From Fibrisoma montanum (GTDB taxonomy: Bacteria > Bacteroidota > Bacteroidia > Cytophagales > Spirosomataceae), in the NCBI RefSeq assembly GCF_003583365.1, contig NZ_QXED01000006.1, positions 62,001-126,000 of the forward strand: a stretch of DNA of 64,000 bases, written 5' to 3'. The translations under genes and the position numbers were made by a program. This document shows, piece after piece, positions 17,492 through 26,133 of this stretch (positions within the stretch are counted from its first letter, which is position 1; each line of letters starts with the position of its first letter). The notes beneath the pieces were generated by a model. The model was given only the letters and a program-made list of their open reading frames with translations. It searched no databases and had not been told where the DNA came from.

Positions 17492-18829
17492 ATGACGCGA
17501 CGTTTCCTGCCGCTGGCTCTGCTATGCATCTGGGCTGGTTTTTCAACGGCCACGGCCCAGCAAACAGCCGCCGATTTTTTTGAGAACGGGATTACCCGTA
17601 GTAAAACCGGCGATTTTACGGGCGCTCTTCAGGCTTTCAGTATGGCCATCACGATGAATCCGGAAAATGCAGCCAGCTATTACAACCGGGGTCTGGCCAA
17701 AGCTAATCTCAAAGATCACCGCGGGGCTATTCTGGACTACGACCGGGCCATCGAGCTCAATGCCAAAGATGCGCTGGCTTACCTCAGCCGGGGGGTCAGC
17801 AAGAGCAAACAGGATGATCACCGGGGGGCGCTGCTCGATTTCAGCCGGGCCATCGAACTCAACCCCGACGATCCGCAGACGTACTACAACCGGGGGGTCA
17901 GCCGGAGCCGAATCGAACAGCACCGGGGCGCCCTCGCCGACTTCACCAGAACCATCGAACTCGAACCCAACAACGTACCGGCGCTTTATGCCCGGGGCAT
18001 TACCAAACAAAAGCTGGAGGATTACGCCGGTAGTCTTGCCGATTTCAGCAAGGTGCTGGAGATGAACCCCCGGCGTGCGCAGGCCTTCGCCGGTCGTGGG
18101 GTGTCAAAACTTGAGCTGAAAGATTACACCGGTGCCATCGCCGACCTCAATTCCGCCATTGAACTGGGTCCCGAAGATGCCGAATCCTTCTACTACCGCG
18201 GTTTTGCCAAGGCTAAACTCGAAGACTACAAAGGGGCGCTGGCCGATTACAGCCGCACCCTGACTCTCAACGGCGACAACTTCCGGGCCTACTACGGTCG
18301 GGGTTTCTGCCGCAGCAAACTGGGTGATCAGAAGGGCGCCATTCAGGATTTCAACACGGCCATCGAAGCGAACAACACGAATGCCGACGCCAAAATCTAT
18401 TACAACGGGAAGATCACCCGGCAAACCCTCGACAACCTCCGCAACGTAGTGCAGGAACGTAATAAAATCAACGCCCTATCCGACGAACGGGCCGAAGCCT
18501 ACTACAGCCGGGCGGTCAGCAAGAACAAACAGGGCGACGCCAAAGCCGCCATCGTCGACCTCAACAAGGCAATTGAACTCAGCCCAACCTATGCCGAAGC
18601 GTATTTTACCCTGGGCATGATCAAATCGGCGCTGGGCGACCAGAAAGGAGCCGTGATGGACTTGAACAGCGCCATCAAACTGAACCCCCGCTATGCCGAA
18701 GTGTATTACGTCCGGGGTGTCATCAAACATGCCCTCGGCGACGAAAACGGCGGCTGCCTCGACCTCTCGAAAGCCGGCGAACTGGGCTACACGCCGAGCT
18801 ACAAAGTCATCAGCGATTATTGTAATTAG
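17492..18829 (+). CDS. Secreted tetratricopeptide repeat protein
   Basis: 445 residues: signal peptide (MTRRFLPLALLCIWAGFSTATA), then about eleven 34-residue TPR units with the pattern A-x-Y-Y-N/S-R-G...G-A-x-x-D-x-x-x-A-I-E-L-N-P. A roughly 30-residue non-TPR insert (near KITRQTLDNLRNVVQERN) separates repeats 8 and 9. TPRs make protein-binding superhelices, so this is probably a periplasmic scaffold. No partner is indicated by neighbours. A purine/pyrimidine hairpin follows the stop codon. Confidence 0.85.
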   Translation: MTRRFLPLALLCIWAGFSTATAQQTAADFFENGITRSKTGDFTGALQAFSMAITMNPENAASYYNRGLAKANLKDHRGAILDYDRAIELNAKDALAYLSRGVSKSKQDDHRGALLDFSRAIELNPDDPQTYYNRGVSRSRIEQHRGALADFTRTIELEPNNVPALYARGITKQKLEDYAGSLADFSKVLEMNPRRAQAFAGRGVSKLELKDYTGAIADLNSAIELGPEDAESFYYRGFAKAKLEDYKGALADYSRTLTLNGDNFRAYYGRGFCRSKLGDQKGAIQDFNTAIEANNTNADAKIYYNGKITRQTLDNLRNVVQERNKINALSDERAEAYYSRAVSKNKQGDAKAAIVDLNKAIELSPTYAEAYFTLGMIKSALGDQKGAVMDLNSAIKLNPRYAEVYYVRGVIKHALGDENGGCLDLSKAGELGYTPSYKVISDYCN

Positions 18830-18897
18830 AGGGAGAAAAGGAGGAAGGGGAGGAAAGGAGAAAGGGGGGGCATCCTGATCTCCTTTCTTTTTTCCTC
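18830..18897 (+). repeat. Purine/pyrimidine hairpin repeat, copy 2
   Basis: Purine arm (18830-18870) with GGAGGAAGG and GGAGGAAAGGAG words, loop CATCCTGAT, pyrimidine arm (18880-18897). Same composition and loop type as the copies at 7567 and 51305. Confidence 0.6.
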
Positions 18898-18906
18898 GAA
18901 ATCTGG

Positions 18907-20433
18907 CTAGCGTACCAGTACGATGCGGCTCTGCTTTTGTTTGGTTACGGTTGCTCCGCCGGGTTGTCGGAGTGCGTAGTCAACATTCCAGGTGTAGATG
19001 GCCGTTGGGCAGCGTTCGCCTTTGTAGGTACCGTCCCATACAAACGGCGGGCTGGTGGTCTGAAAGATGATTTCGCCCCAGCGGTTGAAGACCGACAGCG
19101 ACCGGAACGTAATGTCCCCACAGGCAAAGGGCTCAAGCACATCGTTCAGTCCATCGGCATTGGGCGAGAACGCATCGGGAGCCGATACGGTGCACTCACA
19201 GCCACTGTAGTCGACCATCACGGTATCGGTGACCGTCGCGCAATCGTTCGTCACCGACGCCCGAAACACATCCGACGACGTTACGGTCCGCGCTACCTCG
19301 CTAAACCCATCCAGCCACCGAAACGTACCCTCGGCAAACGACGGGATTAGGGTGTACACCTCAGTCCCGCACAGTTGTTTGTCGGATCCGAGATCCAGCC
19401 GGGGTGGCGGAACGTAGCGCACCCGGATTGTATCGCTGGCGGTGCAGGTGGCTTCGGATACCCGGACGGTATAGGTCCCGGCCTGGCGCACCTGAAACGA
19501 ATTCTGCCCACTTCCGTCCTGCCAGCGGTACAGAGTGGCATCAGGAACGCGCAGCGTCATTGTCTGACCCTCACACAGGGTTGTGTCGGGTCCTAGGCTG
19601 TAATCGAGTTTGTAGTTGACGGTAACAGTATCGCGCAGTACCTTACAGGGCGTCGTTACAACTACCCAGTACTTGTCCGGTCTGGTTACCTGCAACGTGG
19701 GCGACGTACTGCCCGTACTCCACCGGTAGGAGGTCGCACCGGGGGTTTTGGCATCGAGCAGATACGTACTGTTCCGGCCGCATAAAGTCGTGTCCTTGCC
19801 TAGATCAAGCCGGATGGGCTGTAACGATACGTCGTCGATAAACAGGTAGTAATAGCCCAGCGTGACGGGGAGGGTGGCAAAATTCCCGACGGTAACGTAC
19901 TTCTCTCCGCCTTTGGCCACGAAGCAGCCCCCCATATTTTCCCATTGAAACCGTCGGGTAAGCCGCTGCGGCAGATTGTCGATTACTTTCGCCTGCCCCG
20001 CCGTTACGAGCAGGGCTTTTTCGGGCGACGAAAGGGGCTGACTGGTAAAATACGCCCCGAACGACCCCACCGGATATCGATTAGGTGTGGCCGACGCTAC
20101 GTAGAGGTCAAACTGATAAGCCTCCCCGGCATCGAGGGGCTGTTTGAGGGGTGTAGCCAGGTACTCGGCCCACCCAAAGTCCATGAACAAACGGGCCAAT
20201 CCCCGGCCTGAGTGGGGCGGCAGTTCAATCTGGTCTGTGGGAAAACAATAGTGGTAAAAATCGGGAGTAGCCCGGTTAGGGTTGAACCAGGGGGCCGCTT
20301 CAAAAAGGAGGTTATCCTGCCGGGGGCAGTTCTGGAACGTTTCAAACCCTCCATTCGGAATCAGTTCCTGTCCGACCGCCCCAACCGGCAGCAGCAATAC
20401 CAGAACCATCATCCAAACCAACGTCCGGCTCAT
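18907..20433 (-). CDS. T9SS-exported protein with gliding-motility-associated C-terminal domain
   Basis: 508 residues. Signal peptide MSRTLVWMMVLVLLLPVGAVG, an N-terminal jelly-roll-like region (ELIPNGGFETFQNCP), then three Ig/PKD-like repeats, each beginning with DLGKDTTLCG or LGPDTTLCEG and containing Y-x-W and G-x-Y-x-V. The final ~90 residues are the gliding-motility C-terminal (type B) domain: PDAFSPNADGLNDVLEPF, NRWGEIIFQT and WDGTYKGERCP. This domain targets proteins to the type 9 secretion system for surface display or release. Probable extracellular adhesin-like protein. Confidence 0.88.
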   Translation of the reverse strand: MSRTLVWMMVLVLLLPVGAVGQELIPNGGFETFQNCPRQDNLLFEAAPWFNPNRATPDFYHYCFPTDQIELPPHSGRGLARLFMDFGWAEYLATPLKQPLDAGEAYQFDLYVASATPNRYPVGSFGAYFTSQPLSSPEKALLVTAGQAKVIDNLPQRLTRRFQWENMGGCFVAKGGEKYVTVGNFATLPVTLGYYYLFIDDVSLQPIRLDLGKDTTLCGRNSTYLLDAKTPGATSYRWSTGSTSPTLQVTRPDKYWVVVTTPCKVLRDTVTVNYKLDYSLGPDTTLCEGQTMTLRVPDATLYRWQDGSGQNSFQVRQAGTYTVRVSEATCTASDTIRVRYVPPPRLDLGSDKQLCGTEVYTLIPSFAEGTFRWLDGFSEVARTVTSSDVFRASVTNDCATVTDTVMVDYSGCECTVSAPDAFSPNADGLNDVLEPFACGDITFRSLSVFNRWGEIIFQTTSPPFVWDGTYKGERCPTAIYTWNVDYALRQPGGATVTKQKQSRIVLVR

Positions 20434-20648
20434 CAGAAAACAGCAGCTTACAAGGCTATCAACGTATACTTTTTTTGATAAACAATTGTAAACTTACTAG
20501 CTCTGAATGGATTTTAAAATAGCTTACTGTAGAAAGATTTGACAGCTTCTATGCTGACTTACTTGTAGTTAGGCAGTGACCGTGCTATCGGGACGAACGC
20601 TGATACGTTCTGACTGCTTTTCGACTGGTTTTACGTCAATCAGATGCA
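20434..20648. other. Left boundary of the accessory island
   Basis: 215 bp of AT-rich sequence between the T9SS protein and the degraded DUF4180 gene. No ACCCAAC or GTTGGGY core is present, but TATCGGGACGAACGC resembles the TTCGGGACGTGC word found beside the attC-like repeats, so a decayed repeat is possible. No gene seen. Confidence 0.35.
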
Positions 20649-20893
20649 TTAAGGCTTTATCAGTTTATCAACTGCTTCGGTCAGCGAACCTATAAAGTTG
20701 ATAGGCTCTGGTTTGTTGTTTTCGAATACGAAGTCGTTAAAACTTGGGGATGAATACGGCGAAAAATCGCCGACGATGGCCAGACGAACCCGGTAGTTTG
20801 AAAACTTCTGACTTCCGCCGTTTTGATGACGATACCTGTTGCAACGATCTCGGCGAGCTGTAGGCCGTTTACGTGGTGTGTTTTTATGTCCAT
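20649..20893 (-). pseudogene. Degraded DUF4180 gene (internal deletion and frameshift)
   Basis: The N-terminal frame from the ATG at 20893 reads MDIKTHHVNGLQLAEIV, matching the start of DUF4180 proteins. A different frame then reads QKFSNYRVRLAIVGDFS and continues to ITEAVDKLIKP-like sequence, matching the DUF4180 C-terminus. The middle ~40 residues expected between them are missing and the frame changes at the junction. Its start overlaps the stop of the upstream gene (TAATG), so it was once coupled. Function of the family is unknown to me. Confidence 0.6.
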
Positions 20894-21522
20894 TACCCTG
20901 GTTTGACAAGGTTGATTCTGGCGTCAAACTGATCAATCGTGACCAACAATTTCTCCAGCAGCAAAGCGATATCTATTTCCAAAGGAGGGCGACGCCATCG
21001 TACGGTTTGACCTTTGCTTTTGGTATTATACCGGGGCCAGAAATCATAGTTATAATAGTAATCCGAGGCTTGTTTCAGTAGTGGGTCGTCGTGGTACGGT
21101 AGCAGGTAGCTGTTTTGCTCGTCCTGGTAAGCAAAATCGCCAAATAGATTGCGCCAATCAACCAGGCGTTCAAGTGTCGATAGGTCTACTTTTTTATTTG
21201 CAATTAAAGCAGCCAACGCCTGCGTGTCATAAATGATAGCAACAGACGGCTCAAGCCCCTCTATCCTGGTCAGCCAGGCAATAAATTGCTCCGGCAGCGT
21301 CAACTGAACCTGAAGGGTGCTTATCAACTCAGGGATTGACTCAGTTGCGATCATATTGCCTGCCTGATCGGTCAACAGACGATCGGTACTATCCTCATCC
21401 GTATCCGTGTACCAGATCAGAAACAGGGGATTCGGCCAACGGGGCGACGTATAGCTGATGACAAAAATCAAATACTCCTGACTCAGAGCCTCGAATGGCT
21501 CAGTGTTGTGGGATTGGCTCAT
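20893..21522 (-). CDS. Hypothetical cassette protein (209 aa)
   Basis: 209 residues, acidic, no signal peptide or membrane segment. Begins MSQSHNTEPFEALSQEYLIF; contains RLVDWRNLFGDFAYQDEQNSY and a C-terminal region IDIALLLEKLLVTIDQFDARI. I do not recognise a family. It is the leftmost intact gene of the minus-strand cassette series and is followed directly by the broken DUF4180 gene. Base composition is AT-richer than the flanking chromosome, in keeping with transfer. Confidence 0.65.
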   Translation of the reverse strand: MSQSHNTEPFEALSQEYLIFVISYTSPRWPNPLFLIWYTDTDEDSTDRLLTDQAGNMIATESIPELISTLQVQLTLPEQFIAWLTRIEGLEPSVAIIYDTQALAALIANKKVDLSTLERLVDWRNLFGDFAYQDEQNSYLLPYHDDPLLKQASDYYYNYDFWPRYNTKSKGQTVRWRRPPLEIDIALLLEKLLVTIDQFDARINLVKPG

Positions 21523-21614
21523 CGGGTGACGCTATAAATTCAGCTAGTCTATTCCATCCAAAAGCTGTCTTATTGCCAAGATATTATCCAGAAGCAACGG
21601 CTGTGAGGCTATGC

Positions 21615-21702
21615 ACCCAACGCCCCTGGGGGCTGATGGCGGGTGCACGAACCAACTGAAGACAAACTACTTGCGGCCTTTACATCCCCAGTTTTGTTGG
21701 GT
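21615..21702 (-). repeat. attC-like repeat A
   Basis: 88 bp bounded by ACCCAAC (21615-21621) and GTTGGGT (21696-21702). Read on the minus strand it starts ACCCAAC, has AACTGGGG opposite CCCCCAGG as an inner stem, a conserved TGTAAAGG and CATCA, and ends CGTTGGGT. The tail to 21768 carries a diverged copy of the GGGACGTGC...TGTCGCC motif found near the other copies. It lies directly after the LRR-like gene on the minus strand. Confidence 0.7.
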
Positions 21703-21768
21703 TGTCCTCCGCACTCCGGCGGGCAACCTGTCGCACGAAGGACGGCAGCGCGGAGCGAACTTTGCCAC

Positions 21769-22407
21769 CTAAGTAATGGGGTATTTTTGGTTTCGCCAAT
21801 CGTTATTGTCTTGCCACATCGTTTGTAAAACTTCACCTGTGATGATGTCCCTTTGGAGAAAAACTCTTTCGGTAGGATATTCTTGACTGCATTGTAATTT
21901 GTTCAGCCTTGCTCCTAAAGGTGTACTACGTAACGCCTTGATTTGCTTTACATTAAGGGTAGTATTTCTCAATTCTACTTCTTTTAAATTTGGGAGGTTG
22001 GCTTTTGTAAAAAACTCTAAATATCTTTCATAGCTTACTTTATCACCTGAAACACGACTGTCGTGCAGGGACTCAGTGAACCGTAAATACTTTAATGCCT
22101 TGAAGCAACGAGAGTGTGTGAGATTTTCAATAAAGTGCTGATTGTCGTACCAAAAACTTTGCACATCTAATCTTAGCAGAGGATGACTTTCAAGTTCAAA
22201 GAATGCCTTGTTTGGCGAATTAGGTACAACCAAATGTTTAAGATTAGGCATGGCATCTAATATTCTTCTACATACTCCTTCATCATTCTCAAATGAGCCG
22301 CTTAAAGCTGGAATATGTATATCCCCATAGAAAGGTTGCAATTTGAATGCCTGAATATTTGGAAAGATAGTACCATCTAACAGAGTGTCAAGATAGTAAT
22401 AATACAC
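21769..22407 (-). CDS. LRR-like cassette protein, main part (probable frameshifted gene)
   Basis: 212 residues from a GTG at 22407. Leucine-rich-repeat-like spacing is visible: FPNIQAFKLQPF, MPNLKHLVVPNSP, HPLLRLDVQSFW, FKALKYLRFTES and LPNLKEVELRNT. It resembles STM4015-type LRR proteins. The same frame stays open upstream to about 22500 (reading ISIGQPALEQANG before the GTG) without an ATG, while the preceding ORF at 22452-22715 is in another frame and overlaps it. One original gene broken by a frameshift is likely. AT-rich, minus strand, followed by attC-like repeat A. Confidence 0.55.
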   Translation of the reverse strand: MYYYYLDTLLDGTIFPNIQAFKLQPFYGDIHIPALSGSFENDEGVCRRILDAMPNLKHLVVPNSPNKAFFELESHPLLRLDVQSFWYDNQHFIENLTHSRCFKALKYLRFTESLHDSRVSGDKVSYERYLEFFTKANLPNLKEVELRNTTLNVKQIKALRSTPLGARLNKLQCSQEYPTERVFLQRDIITGEVLQTMWQDNNDWRNQKYPIT

Positions 22408-22451
22408 CCCATTTGCCTGTTCTAAAGCAGGTTGGCCAATTGAAATGGCCC

Positions 22452-22715
22452 CTATTTTTCCACATAATTGGGCTTCTTTATTAGGGTAAAGAATCCGTCA
22501 AGATGCTCATTCAAATCACACCGTAACCAAAGTTCATAGAGTTCATTAGATGAAATTTCAGCATACTCAACAACATAGTGATGCTCAGTATGATACGAGG
22601 TTCGTTTGTGATTGTAATTCCAATTCTCTTGTAATTCAAGTGCTTCAACTTCTTTCAGTTTTGAAGCATAAAAGAAATCTAATAAGTCTTTTGAGAAGTC
22701 ATTACAAAAATTCAT
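22452..22715 (-). CDS. Short ORF, probable N-terminal part of the LRR-like gene
   Basis: 87 residues starting MNFCNDFSKDLLDFFYASKL, acidic and aromatic, with no recognised domain. Its stop lies within the open upstream extension of the LRR-like frame; about 45 bp are shared. Either it is the N-terminal piece of that protein, separated by a single frameshift, or a separate small gene in the same cassette. Confidence 0.45.
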   Translation of the reverse strand: MNFCNDFSKDLLDFFYASKLKEVEALELQENWNYNHKRTSYHTEHHYVVEYAEISSNELYELWLRCDLNEHLDGFFTLIKKPNYVEK

Positions 22716-22872
22716 CGTAGTAAAATTAACCTAACCGGGGCGTTCCCTTTGTCAACCGAAGCCGCCCCACGCGGGGGCAGAAACAAAACAAGCTGAATCA
22801 CAGCAATTTGTCTTTCCAGGGCATTTACCCTGTCGGCCGCAACCCGGACCTGGAGACACTGGCTGAGACAGC

Positions 22873-22959
22873 ACCCAACGCCCCTGAGTGTTGATGTATG
22901 ATAACGCTATATGACTGAACGCGAAAACTTCCAGCCTTTACACACTCAGTCTGTTGGGT
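22873..22959 (-). repeat. attC-like repeat B
   Basis: 87 bp bounded by ACCCAAC (22873-22879) and GTTGGGT (22953-22959). Inner arms CTGAGTGT and ACACTCAG are perfectly complementary, so the bottom strand can fold into a hairpin with the outer cores paired. CTTTACAC is shared with copies C and D. On the side of the following gene (22960-23015) lies GGGACGTGCTGCTTGTCGCC. Confidence 0.75.
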
Positions 22960-23015
22960 TGCCAACTTCCCTATGGGACGTGCTGCTTGTCGCCGGAGAC
23001 TTGGCAGATCATAAT

Positions 23016-23864
23016 TTATATCGCACCTACTCGTCGTAAGCTACCAATCATACGGTCATAGCGACGTTGAAGCGATGTACCGGTTTTTACTTTAAAAATT
23101 TCACTAATTTCAGATTCTAAAGATATGGGTTCTATTAGGCCCCAGGTGGCTACTGAAAGCTGCCCGAAATTAATGTCTTCTTGATCATGAAGTTCGATAT
23201 ACCAATCAGCATTAGGCAGATGTTCGATGTACGTTTTGCCAACATAAGATACGATTGCATCAAGTAGTCTTTTATTTTGTGGTAAAAACAAATCTCCCGG
23301 TTTATATGTACCCAGCAAATGGGTTTCTACAACTGATAATGACGAGATTGAACCATCAAGTTTTGCTGATAATCCTGCTGGTAACTCTTCAAGCCATTCT
23401 GAAATACGCTCGTCAACAAATTCGGCCCAACGGTCAAGTTCATCTATCCTTGAATTAATTTCCTCCTCTGTCAATGCAGGATGCAATACCACTTCTGGTT
23501 TAGGAAGAACTACTTCAACGACTATACCTCCAAATCGAGCCTCATCTGCCCAACATTGTACTCCATCAATGTAGCACTCGTGCGAATCGTACAATTCAAG
23601 GGTGTCCACATAATAACCCTCGCAGCCACCACTTAAAGCAATATTTCTAAAGCTTACAGCTTGACCTTTCTTGTCAATTGTCTTAGGCTTACATCTACGG
23701 CACACAGCATTTGGATAACGTGGAGTAAATATCATTTGCTGCTGACAGATAGGACAAACATATGTACTATTTGCCTCTTCTATCTGTTCGCGTTCTTTTG
23801 CTTCTTGTAGCATCCGCATCATTCGTGAACCAAACTCCTCATTCGTTTCCTCTGTAACTTCCAT
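23016..23864 (-). CDS. Zinc-ribbon-containing hypothetical cassette protein
   Basis: 282 residues. An acidic N-terminal helix (about 1-30) is followed by a zinc-ribbon-like pair CPICQQQM and CRRC (residues ~37-58), then AVSFRNIALSGGCEGYYVD and a middle helical segment with LTEEEINSRIDELDRWAEF. The C-terminal third includes VVETHLLGTYKPGDLFLP and NADWYIELHDQEDINFGQL. The composition (Zn ribbon plus unrelated C-terminal domain) does not match a family I can name. AT-rich; lies between attC-like repeats C and B, so it is one cassette. Confidence 0.65.
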   Translation of the reverse strand: MEVTEETNEEFGSRMMRMLQEAKEREQIEEANSTYVCPICQQQMIFTPRYPNAVCRRCKPKTIDKKGQAVSFRNIALSGGCEGYYVDTLELYDSHECYIDGVQCWADEARFGGIVVEVVLPKPEVVLHPALTEEEINSRIDELDRWAEFVDERISEWLEELPAGLSAKLDGSISSLSVVETHLLGTYKPGDLFLPQNKRLLDAIVSYVGKTYIEHLPNADWYIELHDQEDINFGQLSVATWGLIEPISLESEISEIFKVKTGTSLQRRYDRMIGSLRRVGAI

Positions 23865-23991
23865 TGCCTTTAATTTGAATTATTTAGGCTTTTATGCTGT
23901 CAACCGAGGGCTGGTGCATACACAAAAACTGACCATTAGGGCGCGCTGCCTGTCGCCGAGACGCTGGCAAACGAGCATTTGATGAACCTTC

Positions 23992-24079
23992 ACCCAACGC
24001 CCGCGAGGGCTGATGGTTGAACAAGCTACTCAACTAACCGCAAGTCGCTCCAACCTTTACACCCTTTCCATTGTTGGGC
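23992..24079 (-). repeat. attC-like repeat C
   Basis: 88 bp bounded by ACCCAAC (23992-23998) and GTTGGGC (24073-24079), with GAGGGCTGATGG and CTTTACACCC inner arms. The adjacent TTCGGGACGTGCCGCC TGTCGCCGGAGAC tail (24094-24120) matches copy B. A second TGTCGCCGAGAC word precedes the repeat at about 23950. Confidence 0.75.
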
Positions 24080-24130
24080 TGTTTACTCAACTTCGGGACG
24101 TGCCGCCTGTCGCCGGAGACCTAAAATCTG

Positions 24131-24556
24131 CTAATCCTTTACGTGTCTAATCAATTTTGCAAAACCTGTGTCCTCGTATAATAAAATACTCCCACAATAC
24201 TGAGATAGATGTTGTAAGAATTCAATTATTGCTTGGTCATCCCCACGTTCAAAATGAAGGCAGGTCACTTTGTCGGTGTCAACTTCAACATTTTCTATGT
24301 AGATCGGTGTTTTTAGATGACCGTTCTTAAACAAACTACAAGCCCATTTTTTGGTGCCGTTCTCTTCAATCATTCCCTGGTCTACTTCGTAGGAGGTTTG
24401 AAAGGCTGCTGATTTGACTTGTTGAAGCATAGGATAGTCAAACGGCGGTGTGCTGGCAAGAACGAGGCCAACCTCTGTCGCAAAGGTTTCCGTTTGATTG
24501 TCCTCTTTATTGTCATAAAAGGACCGTTCTGGAAAACCAAACTTTAGTACTCCCAT
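24131..24556 (-). CDS. Hypothetical cassette protein (141 aa)
   Basis: 141 residues beginning MGVLKFGFPERSFYDNKEDN, acidic, no signal or membrane segment. It contains VGLVLASTPPFDYPMLQQVK and a C-terminal IIEFLQHLSQYCGSILLYED. Not recognised. Single gene between the split repeat D and repeat C, in the common minus orientation, with AT-rich codon use. Together with its repeat it forms a compact cassette of about 560 bp. Confidence 0.6.
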   Translation of the reverse strand: MGVLKFGFPERSFYDNKEDNQTETFATEVGLVLASTPPFDYPMLQQVKSAAFQTSYEVDQGMIEENGTKKWACSLFKNGHLKTPIYIENVEVDTDKVTCLHFERGDDQAIIEFLQHLSQYCGSILLYEDTGFAKLIRHVKD

Positions 24557-24632
24557 ATACTCTTTTTCTACCCAATCTGGGACATATTTTGTCGCCCGAA
24601 AGCCCGAATTTAGAGCACTCCTTGGACACTAC

Positions 24633-24712
24633 ACCCAACACCCCTGAATGTTGATGGCCTGCAAGCTACTTCACTGAACGCACGTAGCCGCTGCCTTTAC
24701 ACATTCAGTTTT
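24633..24712 (-). repeat. attC-like repeat D, left part (split by IS110)
   Basis: 80 bp from ACCCAAC (24633-24639) through CCTTTACACATTCAG to TTTT at 24712, lacking its GTTGGGC arm. That arm is found at 26439-26445 on the other side of the IS. 80 + 7 gives 87 bp, the length of intact copies. Confidence 0.7.
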
Positions 24713-24743
24713 GATGTACGCATGTCTTCTAAAGCACTCATTA

Positions 24744-26133
24744 TCAAGCTGTGCCTAAATTAGTAAAAAGACCTAAATCAGCACCCGTGATCCCGAACTT
24801 AACCAGCTTTTTCTTCATCTGACGAATCTGCTGCTGACGCACCTGCTCACCATCCCGTACCAATTTACCCGGATCATAAGCCGCACCCGTCGTCAGCATC
24901 TTGTACACCACAACTGCCAACTTCCGAGCCGTGGCGGTAATCGCTTTGATGCGACCCGCTTTGTAAGCAATCCGCTGGAAAAACGCGGTCATCGGATTCG
25001 GTTTCTTCATATTGCCCAGCGAGTTAGCCACCATCCGAAACGTATTGGGCAAGGTTGATTTATTCTTCAACGTTTTACGTGACAACACCTTCCCACCTGA
25101 TGCTTTGTTGTTAGGGGTAAAGCCCAGCCACTTGGCAAAGGCTTTGGCCGAATGAAACTTTGCGACTGACTCGCCCACCTCGGCCATAAACGTCAACAAT
25201 GCATCCCGACCAAAGCCTGGTATGTTACTCAGGTCAACTCCTAACAGCTTATGAGCATATTGTTCAATGGGTAAACGCGGGGTGTTGCGCGATTGGCGCA
25301 GCTTCACCCGGCCAACCGTGGGGTCAGCTACAACGGTTGGTTGCTCAAGCCCCTTGGTATGGTCGATGAAGTGTTGGTCAAGCTCTTTGTCTAATTCGGC
25401 GATTTCAGTCTGTAAGTTTAGGTAGAGCCGGTAGTTACTGCGAACTTCGAATCGCATGGCCCCATTCCAATTGCCCCGTAACAACTCGATAATTTCGGCG
25501 GGCTTCTTTTTGCAGCCAGCATCGACTAAAGCCGCCAGCTCGATGGGATCTTCCTGACCTTGGCAGATGGCGGCAATCACCCGCAGGCCAGACACCGAAT
25601 TGGTGTCAGTTAGGACCGCATCGAGCCGTACGTTACCGGCTCGTAGTGCTTTCTGAATACGCCGGATGTAGTCAGCCGCATCCTCAACCAAATTCCGGCG
25701 CAGCCGGACCAAAGACCGAATGAGGGTGGAAAACTCATCGGGCAGGAAGATAGGCGGTAGTAGCCCCAGACTGTGCAAGGTACGAATGTGAATAGCATCG
25801 GAGGTGTCAGACCGCGCGGGCGGCCCCGTTGAAGCGACGATAGTTTTTGGTATTTGCCCCTGAGGTCACCAGCACCTCGAAGCCGGTTTCCTGAAGCACA
25901 TTGACCAGTGCTCGTTCATAACCACCGGTTGCTTCTAGGGCCACATGCCTGACTTGATGGTCAGTCAGCCACTGAGTCAGCCGAAACAACTCTTTAGTGG
26001 AGACCCCAAACTGCTGAACATGCTGCTTGGGATCGTCGCCGATGGCTACCACATGGAACTGGGAGCCAATGTCGATACCGGCCACCTGCTGATGGATGAC
26101 GGGCATAGCCAGATAGTCAGGCTGCTTTTTCAT
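24744..26133 (-). pseudogene. IS110-family transposase, frameshifted
   Basis: N-terminal part from the ATG at 26133: RuvC-like DEDD domain with AGIDIGSQ (D) and ALEATGGYERAL (E), ending at a stop near 25808 after NYRRFNGAARAV. The continuing frame reads SDTSDAIHIRTLHSLGLL, supplying the last two acidic residues, then the C-terminal transposase_20 domain with IPGFGRDALLTFMAEVGE, FAKWLGFTPNNKASGGK (likely catalytic Ser) and GRIKAITATARKLAV. The frame changes in a GC-rich run around 25810-25830 (one-base shift). Both halves are otherwise intact, so this is a recent inactivation, a sequencing error or a rare recoding event. Confidence 0.75.
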
